The notes: generated by a model from the sequence alone, not told the origin. A stretch of 64,000 bases of DNA from Anderseniella sp. (GCA_028289645.1 JANQOK010000008.1:496001-560000); one strand, 5' to 3'; positions 1 to 9,126 are shown, counted from the first letter of the stretch. Translations and numbers: made by a program.

Positions 1-546
1 CGTGCCGCCTTCGCGCATGTTTTCAACCTGCGACTTCAACAATGCCACCTGGGTGCCTGACTTCCAGGCATGCGGCATGGTATCCTGCGCCTCTATGGAG
101 TAGCCGGGAACCGAGCCGTATTTCATGTCGATACCGGGGGAGATGACCAGCCGGTCGTAGGCAACCTTAACACCAGCCCCCAGTTCAACCGTTTTGGCTG
201 CACCATCAACCGAAACCGCCCAGTCATGAATGACGTTAACACCATGACCTGCAGCCAGTGCGTCATAGTTGTGGCCAATGGAGTCATAGTCGCGGAAGCC
301 ACCGAGATACAGGTTGGAAAAGAAGCAGGTGTAGTACTTCCGCGTCGGCTCGATCAGCGTCACGTCAACCGCACCCTTGGAGTCCTTGGCGATATACCGT
401 GCAGCTGTGGCGCCGCCTGCCCCGCCTCCGATAACCACCACACGCGGTTTCTTGCCCTGAGCATAGGCCGGCAGTTTCAGACCAGCTGACATAGCCCCCA
501 CCCCCAGCAAACCGGTCGTGAACTTTCGTCTGTCTACAATAGCCAT
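1..546 (-). CDS. fccB: Sulfide dehydrogenase flavoprotein subunit FccB (partial, N-terminal 182 codons)
   Basis: Reading the minus strand from the ATG at 546 gives an uninterrupted frame to the window edge, so the C-terminus lies outside. The protein starts with a twin-arginine-like leader (MAIVDRRKFTTGLLG) and then a Rossmann FAD motif (VVVIGGGAGGATAAR). It carries a YYTCFFSN segment that matches the place of the conserved redox cysteine in flavocytochrome c sulfide dehydrogenases. The family oxidises sulfide in the periplasm and passes electrons to a cytochrome c subunit, and the gene directly upstream (596-895) encodes such a cytochrome. A GGGAGG ribosome site precedes the start. SoxF, a close relative, is the alternative; the missing 3' side would decide. 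Confidence 0.85.
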   Translation of the reverse strand, partial: MAIVDRRKFTTGLLGVGAMSAGLKLPAYAQGKKPRVVVIGGGAGGATAARYIAKDSKGAVDVTLIEPTRKYYTCFFSNLYLGGFRDYDSIGHNYDALAAGHGVNVIHDWAVSVDGAAKTVELGAGVKVAYDRLVISPGIDMKYGSVPGYSIEAQDTMPHAWKSGTQVALLKSQVENMREGGT

Positions 547-595
547 GTTGGTTTCATCCTCCCAGATTTCCTGATTGTTGATCTATCCAGCGCTC

Positions 596-895
596 CTAGT
601 CAGGGGCTTTGAGCGCCGAGAAATAGGCCGCCAGTGCCGCAATGTCCTCATCGGACAACCGCATGGCGACGGTTTGCATTGTCGGATTGTCCAGTTGTTT
701 GGACCGGTACAGTTTCATCATCGAGATGAAGCCGTCTGCATTCATGCCGGCAATTGGCGGTATCGTCCCAGCGGCAGATGACTGGTGACAGGTCACACAT
801 TCTGAGGACAGATACTGCCCGTATTCCGGATCACCTTCGGCGATTGCCGTTCCGGTCATACAGATAAGACTGAAGGCCACAATTGCAGCGCGCAT
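596..895 (-). CDS. fccA: Single-heme cytochrome c, sulfide dehydrogenase cytochrome subunit (FccA-like)
   Basis: A 99-residue protein with a signal peptide (about residues 1-19) and one heme site, CVTCH at residues 33-37. The C-terminal part (VAMRLSDEDIAALAAYF) resembles the Met-ligand and last helix of class I c553-type cytochromes. It sits 49 bp upstream of fccB on the same strand, which supports a role as the electron acceptor of the sulfide-oxidising flavoprotein. It is a monoheme form; diheme FccA/SoxE proteins are about twice as long. Confidence 0.8.
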   Translation of the reverse strand: MRAAIVAFSLICMTGTAIAEGDPEYGQYLSSECVTCHQSSAAGTIPPIAGMNADGFISMMKLYRSKQLDNPTMQTVAMRLSDEDIAALAAYFSALKAPD

Positions 896-1018
896 CGATT
901 TCCACCCAACACATTCATTTTTTTATATGTGAGAGTGTGGGAAAATTGCAGTTGCGTCAAGTCTCACTGTGCGCTGGCAGGCGTCAGGGGGTGGGCCTGC
1001 CTCCACGCAATGCCCGGA

Positions 1019-1957
1019 TCAGCCGGCATCATTAACCAGCGCCACGGCCATGGTCCTATTCTTCACACCCAACGCCCGCAGTATGGCGGATACATGCAGC
1101 TTGACGGTGCCCTCGCCTATTTTCAGGCGCTCCGCTATTTCCTTGTTTGAAGAGCCATGCTGAAGCAACTGCAAAACTTCTCGCTGACGGCTGGTCAGTG
1201 CGTCGGCTTTGGAACCAGATTGTGTGCTGTGCGAGGCATCGCGCCCACCACCTTGGACTCTGCGGCTGGCCGGTTCGTCCTTTCCCGCAGTGACCAGATC
1301 ACGGGCGGTGCCAAAGGCCGTAGAGAATGCATCAAAAGCCGCGATCGCGTCTGTCACCGCCTGCCTGTCATGCCGTGGCAAATGGGAACCTTCACGCAAC
1401 GATTTCAGGCTATCAACGGCCCGGCTGAGCCGGTCGAACGGCGCTGCAATATCGCGCGCGGCAATTGCTGCAAAGCGGTTGTCGGAAATCTCATCACGGC
1501 GTGCCTGTGACAAGGCGCGTTCCAGCGCATCCAGCGCCTCACGCCTGTCGGTCACATCCAGCGCGACCCCGTCCCAGATCACGGTGCCGTCCTCAAGCCG
1601 CCTTGGATGGCCGATGGAGCGGACCCACTTGATCTTTCCATCGGGCAACTCAACCCGCACTTCCTCGTCCAGCACTTCGAGATTTGCAGCCGACCGCTCC
1701 AGCGCCTCGACAAACCGTTCACGATCATCGGGTGGAATCCATTCATGGTTGACCGCTTCGCGTGAAACCAGATCCGCAGGGTCAAGGCCGAAACTTTCAA
1801 GCACTTCCGGGCTCACATAGCTATAGCGATACTTCCCATCCGGGGTCCGGACCCGCTGCATTGTATGGCCCGGGAAGTGGCCGTCAAACAGACCGGAAAA
1901 GCCTTCGACCTTTCGTCCGGCAGTCGCTGCGTTATTGTCAGCAATTTCATTTCTCAT
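1019..1957 (-). CDS. PAS domain / LuxR-type HTH transcriptional regulator
   Basis: A 312-residue regulator. Residues about 25-140 form a PAS fold followed by a PAC-like stretch (GVALDVTDRREALDAL); the middle is helical. The last 60 residues are a LuxR HTH with the classic LTSRQREVLQLL start and KEIAERL...GTVKLHVS recognition segment. There is no receiver domain, so the signal is probably sensed by the PAS domain in the cytoplasm. It is divergent from the beta-keto acid cleavage/TRAP cluster and may control it. A palindrome overlaps its start codon, suggesting autoregulation. Confidence 0.85.
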   Translation of the reverse strand: MRNEIADNNAATAGRKVEGFSGLFDGHFPGHTMQRVRTPDGKYRYSYVSPEVLESFGLDPADLVSREAVNHEWIPPDDRERFVEALERSAANLEVLDEEVRVELPDGKIKWVRSIGHPRRLEDGTVIWDGVALDVTDRREALDALERALSQARRDEISDNRFAAIAARDIAAPFDRLSRAVDSLKSLREGSHLPRHDRQAVTDAIAAFDAFSTAFGTARDLVTAGKDEPASRRVQGGGRDASHSTQSGSKADALTSRQREVLQLLQHGSSNKEIAERLKIGEGTVKLHVSAILRALGVKNRTMAVALVNDAG

Positions 1958-1973
1958 ATATCTTTAGATATAT
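1956..1973. promoter_or_regulatory. Perfect palindrome ATATATCT-TT-AGATATAT at the LuxR regulator start
   Basis: Two 8-bp arms separated by two bases, overlapping the start codon of the PAS-LuxR gene, in an AT-rich stretch between it and the divergent BKACE gene. It is a candidate operator, most simply for the regulator itself. An AT-rich palindrome can also arise by chance, so confidence is moderate. Confidence 0.4.
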
Positions 1974-2082
1974 AAATTAGCTGAAATGTCAATGAAATAG
2001 CATCGAAACCCTCTAGATATTGATCCTGTTCTCTGATTTTATACATCAAAAGACATATAACGATCCTGTGGGAGGACAGCCG

Positions 2083-2979
2083 GTGAGCAAGATCATCATT
2101 GAGGCGCGCGTCAACGAACTGGCGACGCGGGACGAGAACTCCAATGTGCCGTTCCTGCCCTCGGAGATCATCCGGGATGCAAAGGCGTGCTATGATGCAG
2201 GCGCCTCAATACTGCACTACCACGGCCGCACCGCAGACGGTGAACCGGACCATTCGCCGGAGTTCTACCTCGAAACCAATGCGGGTGTGCGTGACCTGTG
2301 CCCGATCCTGCTGCATCCGACTCTTGGCTATGTCGCCAATGACACCGACGCGATGGGGCGGTTCGCGGCAGTTGAAGAGATGATGAAAGACGCCAGAACC
2401 GCGCCTGACTTTGCCCCGATGGATGTCGGCAGTGTGAATGTGGACTGGTGGAACCCGAAAGAGACCAGGTTCGACACCACAGGCCTTATCTACAAGAACT
2501 CCACCGAGACGCTGATGCACTTCGCCGATCGCATCAAGCACCATGGGCTGAAACAGTACCTGGTGTCGTGGAACGTCAGCTTCACCCGGCAGATCGAAGC
2601 ATTCATGAAGATGGGTGTCATCCCGGAACCGGCCTATGTGTGTTTCTGCCTGACCGACGGCATCATGCTGGCCGGTCATCCCGGAACGCCGGAAGGACTG
2701 GATGCCCATACGACATTCCTGCCCAAGGACCGCAACATCGTCTGGACAGTTGTCAACTACAAGGGAAACCTGCTGTTGCTCACCGAAAAGATTATCCGCG
2801 CAGGCGGACACATCTCCATCGGCCTGGGCGACTACCCATACACGGAATACGGCGAACCAACCAATGCCGAGATCATCGCCAAGGTCGTGGCGCAGGCAAG
2901 AGCGCTTGGCCGTGAGCCGGCGAGTGTCGAGGAAACGCGTGACATCCTTGCCATGGAAAAGGTCCGCATCGCGGCCTGA
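2083..2979 (+). CDS. Beta-keto acid cleavage enzyme family protein (BKACE, DUF849)
   Basis: The family condenses a beta-keto acid with acetyl-CoA to give acetoacetate and a new CoA ester. The GTG at 2083 is preferred because GGGAGG lies 8 bp upstream; an earlier ATG at 2020 has no such site. The chain is then 298 residues, near the family length. The HxH metal pair is present (LHYHGR, His45 and His47). The C-terminal signature normally read as GLED is GLGD here (about residues 247-250), so the expected third metal ligand is missing. First gene of a likely operon with the TRAP transporter; the transported acid may be its substrate. Confidence 0.85.
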   Translation: MSKIIIEARVNELATRDENSNVPFLPSEIIRDAKACYDAGASILHYHGRTADGEPDHSPEFYLETNAGVRDLCPILLHPTLGYVANDTDAMGRFAAVEEMMKDARTAPDFAPMDVGSVNVDWWNPKETRFDTTGLIYKNSTETLMHFADRIKHHGLKQYLVSWNVSFTRQIEAFMKMGVIPEPAYVCFCLTDGIMLAGHPGTPEGLDAHTTFLPKDRNIVWTVVNYKGNLLLLTEKIIRAGGHISIGLGDYPYTEYGEPTNAEIIAKVVAQARALGREPASVEETRDILAMEKVRIAA

Positions 2980-3026
2980 TCCCAATCAAAACAATGTCCA
3001 TAACTGATCAACGGGAGAAAATCGAA

Positions 3027-4040
3027 ATGCCTTTGAAAACGATACTCAAATGTGTGCTGGCAAGCGCTGTCGGTGCCAGTTTCGCCACAGTGGCCCACGC
3101 CGAAGCCATGAAAATGCAAACGTTCCTGGGCGCCAACGCATCGACAACCAAGGCATTCGAGGAGATGGCCAGCCAACTCAAGACGGATACCGGCGGCGAG
3201 GTGGACATAACTGTCCTGCCTGGCAAGGCGGTGGTCGGCGCGACCGAAACCATTGATGCCATCAAGAATGGCCTTCTGGACGGACAGTATACAGCACCGA
3301 CATATTTCGCCGGCAAGGACCCGGCCATGGCAGTGCTTGGCGACACGCTGTCCGCCTATCCGGATTCGGCAACGCGCGACCGCTGGTTCAGCGAAGGCGG
3401 CGGGCTGGAGCTGGCACGGGCGCTGTATGCCAAGCACGGTCTGCAGTTCATTTGCCCGGTCTACTGGCCATCGGAGCAAATCCCGTCGACCAAGCCGATC
3501 AATTCAGTGGCCGACTTCAAGGGACTGAAAATGCGCGCTCCCGGTGGCACCCCGTCAGACCTGTTGAGCCGTGCCGGTGCGTCGTTGGTCAAGATGGGTG
3601 TCGGTGAATCCGTAACCGCAATGGAGACGGGCGTGCTCGATGCGACCGATCTCGCCAATATCGGCCTCAATGTTGCGCTCGGCATGCACAACAAGGCCAA
3701 GTTCTCGATCCTGGCGCGTCATTCAATGGCCGTCACGGAATTCTCGATGTCCAAGACCAAATGGGATGCCCTGTCTGCCGGCAACCAGGCCAAGGTGGAA
3801 AAAGCGTGCAACGACATGTCAGCCAAACTGAAGGCAACGCTGACCGCAGAAGATGAAGCGGCAGCCAAGAAGGCCAAGGATGAACTCGGCGTGACGTTCA
3901 TCGAGTTCGGCGAAGAGGATGCAGCCACGTTCAGGCAGATGCTGACTGAGGTCTGGAAAGACTGGGCGGCAAAAAGCCCGGACGCCAAGGCAATCATCGA
4001 GAGCCATCAGGCGTTCATGAAGAAACTCGGACTTCTCTAA
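3027..4040 (+). CDS. dctP: TRAP transporter substrate-binding protein DctP
   Basis: A 337-residue periplasmic binding protein. The ATG at 3027 follows a GGGAGA ribosome site and gives a clean signal peptide ending in VAHAEA. The GLKMRAPGG segment carries the conserved arginine that binds the carboxylate of the ligand in DctP proteins. Sits between the BKACE gene and the two permease genes, so a small carboxylic or keto acid is the likely ligand; its identity cannot be read from sequence. Confidence 0.92.
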   Translation: MPLKTILKCVLASAVGASFATVAHAEAMKMQTFLGANASTTKAFEEMASQLKTDTGGEVDITVLPGKAVVGATETIDAIKNGLLDGQYTAPTYFAGKDPAMAVLGDTLSAYPDSATRDRWFSEGGGLELARALYAKHGLQFICPVYWPSEQIPSTKPINSVADFKGLKMRAPGGTPSDLLSRAGASLVKMGVGESVTAMETGVLDATDLANIGLNVALGMHNKAKFSILARHSMAVTEFSMSKTKWDALSAGNQAKVEKACNDMSAKLKATLTAEDEAAAKKAKDELGVTFIEFGEEDAATFRQMLTEVWKDWAAKSPDAKAIIESHQAFMKKLGLL

Positions 4041-4076
4041 GACCGCTGCAGGAAGTCCGGCGCGGAGCAAATCATC

Positions 4077-4583
4077 ATGAGCAGACTGGACCGTTTCGCC
4101 AATCGGATTGGCTCCGTGCTGGCCTGGGGCTTCCTGATCATCGTGGCGATGATGTGCTACGAGGTGATGGCGCGCTATGTGTTCAATGCGCCTACGATCT
4201 GGGCGCATGAGATTGCCGGCCTGCTTGCTGCGGTCGCCTTCATCTTCGGCGGCGCCTACTGCATGGCCGAAGACTACCACATGCGGATCACCTCGTTCAT
4301 TGAGAACCGTGGCAACACGATCGCAGCCCTGTCGAAATGGCTGAGCATTGCGGCCGGCGCCATCTACCTGACCGGGCTTGCCTACACGGCCTATCGCATG
4401 ACGAAGGACGCCCTCTTCCGCTACGCACTTGACGGATCGTGGGATCCTGAACGATCCGGCAGCACCTGGAACTCACCGGTTCCGTCGTTCATCAAGCTGG
4501 CCTTGCTGCTCGGCACGGTGCTGTTCCTGCTGGTGTTGCTGCGCCGCGTATGGTCTCGCCCAACAAGGCCGTCGGCAGGCTGA
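4077..4583 (+). CDS. dctQ: TRAP transporter small permease DctQ
   Basis: A 168-residue membrane protein with four predicted hydrophobic segments and the VMARYVFN motif typical of the DctQ N-terminal region (EVMARYVFNAPTIWAHEI). It overlaps the DctM start by TGATG, so the two permeases are translationally coupled. Forms the membrane complex with DctM that accepts ligand from DctP. Confidence 0.92.
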   Translation: MSRLDRFANRIGSVLAWGFLIIVAMMCYEVMARYVFNAPTIWAHEIAGLLAAVAFIFGGAYCMAEDYHMRITSFIENRGNTIAALSKWLSIAAGAIYLTGLAYTAYRMTKDALFRYALDGSWDPERSGSTWNSPVPSFIKLALLLGTVLFLLVLLRRVWSRPTRPSAG

Positions 4584-5899
4584 TGGACATTGCCACGATA
4601 TCAATCCTGATTGTGACTGCCATGGTAGGCATGCTAGCCCTTGGGGTGCCGCTGGCCTTTGTTTCCGGCTCCATCGCAGTAGTGCTCGCGGTGGCAAACT
4701 ATGGCCCGAACGGCCTGTTCATCATCGGCAGCCGGACAGTTGAGTTCGTCGATTCCTTCGCACTTGTTGCCGTTCCCATGTTCGTGCTGATGGCCTCGAT
4801 CATGGAGCGCTCCGGCGTTGCGCGGGACCTGTATCGCGCCTTCCATGTCTGGGCCGGCGAGATGCGCGGTGGCGTTGCAGTGGTCACCATTCTGGTTGCC
4901 GTGATACTGGGCGCCACCACCGGCATCATCGGCGGCGAGATCGTTTTGCTGGGCCTGGTTGCATTGCCGCAGATGCTGAAGCTGGGCTACGACAAGAAAC
5001 TGGCTATCGGAACCATCACCGCCGGCGGCTCGCTCGGCACCATGATCCCGCCCAGCATCATCCTGATCTTTTACGGCATCACGGCAGAGGTTTCGATATC
5101 GCATCTGTTTCTGGCAACCGTCATCCCCGGTCTGCTGCTGGCTTCCATGTACATTGGCTACACGGTTGTGCGGTGCACCCTCAATCCGGCACTGGGCCCG
5201 CCGCTGGAGGAGGCCGACAGAGCGCTTCCGCTCAGAGAAAAACTGCTGCTGCTGAGGGGCGTGGCGCTCCCAATACTGGTCGCGGCCTGCGTACTGGCAT
5301 CGATCTATGCCGGGTTCGCCTCGATCACCGAGTCGGCGGCCGTCGGCGTGGCGGGCACGATCTTTGCGGCGATCGTGCGCGGCGAGTTCAGCTATGAGAT
5401 GTTGTCGGCTTCGCTGATCCAGGCCATGAAGACGTGCGGCATGGTGTTCTGGCTTGTGTTCGGCACCAATGCGCTGATCGGCATCTACAACCTGCTCGGC
5501 GGCATCGAGTTTGCCCGGTCGCAGCTCACCGGCATTTCTTCCGAACCGGCCATCATTCTGGCTGTGATGATCGGCGTGTTCATCCTGCTCGGTTTCTTCA
5601 TTGACTGGATCGGCATCCTGTTTCTGACCATGCCGATCTTCCTGCCCACGCTGCAGATGCACGGATACGATCCGATCTGGTTCGGCATCGTGTTCAATCT
5701 GTGCATGCAACTGGCCTATCTGACACCTCCGTTCGGGCCTGCCTGCTTCTACCTGAAAGGCGCTGCCCCGCCCGAGGTCAGTCTGCAGGACATTTTCGCC
5801 GCACAATGGCCGTTCATCGCACTGCAGGCGACAGCGCTGGTTCTGATTGTTGTCTTCCCGCAGCTGTCCCTGTGGCTGCCGAAACTGGTTTACGGATAA
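4583..5899 (+). CDS. dctM: TRAP transporter large permease DctM
   Basis: A 438-residue polytopic protein with more than ten hydrophobic segments and the family signature GGSLGTMIPPSIILIFYG. The ATG at 4583, which overlaps the DctQ stop, is preferred over an in-frame ATG at 4550 inside dctQ. It performs sodium-driven uptake of the DctP ligand across the inner membrane. Confidence 0.93.
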   Translation: MDIATISILIVTAMVGMLALGVPLAFVSGSIAVVLAVANYGPNGLFIIGSRTVEFVDSFALVAVPMFVLMASIMERSGVARDLYRAFHVWAGEMRGGVAVVTILVAVILGATTGIIGGEIVLLGLVALPQMLKLGYDKKLAIGTITAGGSLGTMIPPSIILIFYGITAEVSISHLFLATVIPGLLLASMYIGYTVVRCTLNPALGPPLEEADRALPLREKLLLLRGVALPILVAACVLASIYAGFASITESAAVGVAGTIFAAIVRGEFSYEMLSASLIQAMKTCGMVFWLVFGTNALIGIYNLLGGIEFARSQLTGISSEPAIILAVMIGVFILLGFFIDWIGILFLTMPIFLPTLQMHGYDPIWFGIVFNLCMQLAYLTPPFGPACFYLKGAAPPEVSLQDIFAAQWPFIALQATALVLIVVFPQLSLWLPKLVYG

Positions 5900-5903
5900 C
5901 AAA

Positions 5904-7934
5904 ATGGCCTCAACCGACATACTGAACCACACTGAGAAAGTGCCGTCATCAAACAGGCTGGGCAACGAGGACCTGGTGCACATGTTGTCGACGATGCTGC
6001 GTATCAGGGAGTTTGAGACACAAACCATTGCTTTGTTTGATCAGGGCGTCATCAAGGGAACAGCCCATTCTTCCATTGGCCAGGAGGCCATTGCAGCCGG
6101 CGCCTGCCACGCCCTCGAAGAGCAGGATTTCATCCTGACACATCACCGCGGACATGGTCACACCATTGCAAAGGGCGCTGACATGGGCCGCATGATGGCT
6201 GAGCTGATGGGCAAGGCTGACGGCTATTGCTACGGCCTTGGCGGGTCCATGCATATCGCCGATTTTGAGCGCCGCATCCTGGGTGCCAACGGCATTGTCG
6301 GTGCCGGCATGGGGCTGGGAACCGGTGCCGCGCTGGCGGAAAAGATGAAAGGGTCGGATGCCGTCGGCATTGCGTTTTTCGGCGACGGTGCCGCCAGCGA
6401 AGGCATCTTTCACGAAGCCATGAACCTGGCCGCGATCTGGAAACTGCCGCTGATCTTTTTTTGCGAAAACAACCAGTACGGCCTGTCGACACCCACCGCT
6501 GACGTCATCGCGGGAGGTGGTATCGCGCGGCGCGCCGCCGCATATGATGTACCCGGTCACCTGATTGACGGCAACAATGCAGTTGCCGTCCACGACACGG
6601 TGCTGCGCGCGGCCATGCGCGCACGGGACGGCGACGGGCCGACGCTGGTGGAGGCGATGACCTATCGCTGGGGTGACCATTCAATGCGCGCCAACCTGCC
6701 ATCGTACCGGCACGAGCAAGAAGAGATCGAATGGCACAAAATGGACCCGATCAAGCAGCTGGAAACACAGGCGATAAAGTCCGGTGCACTGGATCGGGCT
6801 GGCTTTGACGAGCTTGCAGTCAAGGCAGTATCGGAGGTTCAACAGGCTGTTGACTGGGCCGGCGGATGCGATGAACCGACGCTGAAGAATGCCGCGGCGA
6901 TCGTAACCGTTCCCGCGCCCGATCTGCATTTGGCGGAACCGGCGCCCGGTGACCGGACGCTCACCTATGGACGCGCCATAAACGAGGCCATCGCCCAGGA
7001 GATGGAGCGCGATGAAACTGTCTTCGTCCTCGGTGAAGACGTTGGCCGCATCGGTGGAATCTTCGGCATAACCCGAAAACTGTTCGAACGCTTCGGCGCT
7101 GAACGGCTGCGTGACACTCCCATTTCGGAAGGCGCCATTTCCAATTGCGGCGTCGGCGCCGCCATGATGGGCATGCGTCCCATCGTCGAAATCCAGCTGT
7201 TTGATTTCGTCTCGCTGATGATCGACGCGATCGTCAATCAGGCCGCCAAGGCGCGTTTCATGATGGGCGGCAAGCCGAAGGTACCGGTGGTGTTCCGCGG
7301 ACCGCAGGGCGCAGGAATCCGGTTGGCAGCACAACACTGCCAATCCCTGGAAGCCTGGTTTGCCCATGTGCCAGGGCTTGAGGTCTACACCCCGTCAAAT
7401 GCCTATGACGCAAAGGGGCTGATGGCCGCGGCAATACGCTCCGACAACCCTGTGGTGTTCCTTGAACACAAGCTGCTTTACCTGGGCGGCGAAGAACCGG
7501 TGCCTGAACAGGCATATGCCGTCCCACCGGGCAAGGCGCGGATAGTACGCGAAGGCACCACCTGTACCGTAATCGCGCTCATGGCCATGGTCGACCGCGC
7601 TGTTCAAGCGGCTGCGCGGCTGGAGCGGATCGGAATCTCGGTCGAGATTGTCGACCCGAGAACCGTCAAGCCGCTTGATATGGACACCATCATTGCAAGT
7701 GTAAAGAAGACAAATCGCGCGGTGGTGGTTCACGAGGCGGTCCGGTTTGGCGGCATAGGCGCCGAGATCGCAGCGCAAATCAACGAACACGCTTTCGACT
7801 GGCTGGACGCGCCGGTCGCACGGGTCGGCGCACCCGACATGCCGGTGCCCTACAATGACCGGCTGGAGCGCCAGTACATGCCCTCACCTGCCACTATCGC
7901 AGATGCCATCAAGGAGGTGTGCTATGCCGACTGA
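5904..7934 (+). CDS. Thiamine diphosphate-dependent ketoacid dehydrogenase, fused E1 alpha-beta subunits
   Basis: A 676-residue fusion. Residues about 1-330 are an E1 alpha chain with the ThDP motif FFGDGAASEG...ENNQYGLST; residues about 345-676 are an E1 beta transketolase-like chain (ALAQEMERDETVFVLGEDV region onward). Such enzymes decarboxylate a 2-oxoacid or acetoin. The start at 5904 lies five bases after the dctM stop. No E2 or E3 gene is nearby, so either it uses subunits encoded elsewhere or acts outside a classical complex. Co-location with TRAP and aldolase genes points to a catabolic role. Substrate unknown. Confidence 0.88.
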   Translation: MASTDILNHTEKVPSSNRLGNEDLVHMLSTMLRIREFETQTIALFDQGVIKGTAHSSIGQEAIAAGACHALEEQDFILTHHRGHGHTIAKGADMGRMMAELMGKADGYCYGLGGSMHIADFERRILGANGIVGAGMGLGTGAALAEKMKGSDAVGIAFFGDGAASEGIFHEAMNLAAIWKLPLIFFCENNQYGLSTPTADVIAGGGIARRAAAYDVPGHLIDGNNAVAVHDTVLRAAMRARDGDGPTLVEAMTYRWGDHSMRANLPSYRHEQEEIEWHKMDPIKQLETQAIKSGALDRAGFDELAVKAVSEVQQAVDWAGGCDEPTLKNAAAIVTVPAPDLHLAEPAPGDRTLTYGRAINEAIAQEMERDETVFVLGEDVGRIGGIFGITRKLFERFGAERLRDTPISEGAISNCGVGAAMMGMRPIVEIQLFDFVSLMIDAIVNQAAKARFMMGGKPKVPVVFRGPQGAGIRLAAQHCQSLEAWFAHVPGLEVYTPSNAYDAKGLMAAAIRSDNPVVFLEHKLLYLGGEEPVPEQAYAVPPGKARIVREGTTCTVIALMAMVDRAVQAAARLERIGISVEIVDPRTVKPLDMDTIIASVKKTNRAVVVHEAVRFGGIGAEIAAQINEHAFDWLDAPVARVGAPDMPVPYNDRLERQYMPSPATIADAIKEVCYAD

Positions 7935-8322
7935 ACGACGGGTCATCATCCCGCCCGGGCTTGAGAAAGTGTATGACACCTTCCACTACGCGCCCGGAAT
8001 TGTGGTCGGAGATACCTTGTACATTTCCGGACAGGTCGGCCGGGACAAGGACCTGAATGTTGTTGAGGGCGCTGAAGCGCAGTTCGTGCAGGCGTTCGAG
8101 AACGTCAGGTTGGTACTGGATGCCGCCGACGCGACATTTGACGATGTGGTCGAACTGGAAACCTGGTTCGCAGAATCCATGGACGGGTTGAAGACATTCA
8201 TGGCCGTCAAGGACCGCTATTTCATAAATAGCTATCCGACCTGGACCGGGTTTGCCGTCAAGGGCTTCTCGATGCCGGGGCTACTGGTCGAAATCAAATG
8301 CACAGCCGTTTTGGGAGCCTAG
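7924..8322 (+). CDS. RidA family protein (YjgF/YER057c/UK114)
   Basis: A 132-residue RidA-fold protein with the usual YISGQVGRD and FAVKGFSMPGLLVEIKCTA segments. The ATG at 7924 has a strong AAGGAGG site and overlaps the E1 gene by 11 bp. Family members deaminate reactive enamine/imine intermediates or act in catabolic pathways of odd amino or aromatic acids. Its place in this operon suggests clean-up of an unstable imine or keto intermediate. Confidence 0.88.
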   Translation: MPTERRVIIPPGLEKVYDTFHYAPGIVVGDTLYISGQVGRDKDLNVVEGAEAQFVQAFENVRLVLDAADATFDDVVELETWFAESMDGLKTFMAVKDRYFINSYPTWTGFAVKGFSMPGLLVEIKCTAVLGA

Positions 8323-8328
8323 ACGAGC

Positions 8329-9105
8329 ATGGCCAAGGACCTGAAATCCCTTCTTGAATCAGACAATGTCAGCCTGGGCACGTGGTCGCAGATTGCCGCG
8401 CCTGAGATGGTGGATCTCATTGGCCTCAACGGTTTCGAGTTCACCATAATAGACTGCGAGCATGGCTTCTTCGGCATGGAGACCGCAGAGAACCTGTCAC
8501 GCGCCGCTGACGCGGTGGGCATCGCATCTGCGCTGCGCGTACCGGCGAACGATCCGGTGATGATCATGAAGGCGCTTGATGCAGGTATCAGGCACGTTGT
8601 GGTGCCGAACATGTCAAGCGCCGAAGAGGCCGGCCGCGCAGTCGCGGCAACCCGCTTCGGGCCCCACGGTTTGCGCGGAGCGTGTCCCTGTTGCCGGTCC
8701 GGCGGGCACTTCATCAGGAACTGGAAGGCCTACGTGGCCGAAGAGGAAGCCCGTGTCGGCGCCATCGCGCTGGTCGAGACCAGAGAGGGCTATGAGAATT
8801 TTGCTGAGATCTGCAAGAACGGCGAAATCTCCGCCTTCATGTTCGGACCATTTGACCTGTCGGTGTCCATGGGCCTGGAAGGCAACTGGCGGGATCAGCG
8901 CGTTATGTCGGCGGTAGGTGACATGGTCAACCGCGCCGTGGATGCGGGCCGCACCGTCATCATGCCAGTGTTTTCACCCGACAAGAGCGAATGCAGCGAG
9001 CAAATCGCCGATTGGCGATCGCGCGGGGTGAACACTTTTGTAATCGGGTCCGACAAAATCCTTGTCGCCGACAGCTTGTCTGAGTGGACCACGGCATTGG
9101 CTTGA
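8329..9105 (+). CDS. HpcH/HpaI-type class II aldolase
   Basis: A 258-residue TIM-barrel aldolase. Visible family landmarks are the catalytic His in DCEHGFFGME, Arg in LRVPANDP, metal ligand Glu in LVETREGYEN and Asp in FGPFDLS. The family splits 4-hydroxy-2-oxo acids to pyruvate (or a related keto acid) and an aldehyde. It begins six bases after ridA and is the last gene of the catabolic operon. The CPCCRSGG insertion near residue 120 is cysteine-rich and unusual compared with the common GAHPFAR-like stretch. Confidence 0.88.
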   Translation: MAKDLKSLLESDNVSLGTWSQIAAPEMVDLIGLNGFEFTIIDCEHGFFGMETAENLSRAADAVGIASALRVPANDPVMIMKALDAGIRHVVVPNMSSAEEAGRAVAATRFGPHGLRGACPCCRSGGHFIRNWKAYVAEEEARVGAIALVETREGYENFAEICKNGEISAFMFGPFDLSVSMGLEGNWRDQRVMSAVGDMVNRAVDAGRTVIMPVFSPDKSECSEQIADWRSRGVNTFVIGSDKILVADSLSEWTTALA

Positions 9106-9126
9106 GACTTGATGATCCTTGCAGCA

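Noticed and set aside
70-489. 139-codon plus-strand frame at the left edge
   Set aside because: It is antisense to the FccB flavoprotein, whose FAD motif and leader read clearly on the minus strand.
4634-6028. 464-codon minus-strand frame opposite dctM
   Set aside because: No recognisable domain, low-complexity His/Gln composition, and it covers an intact transporter gene.
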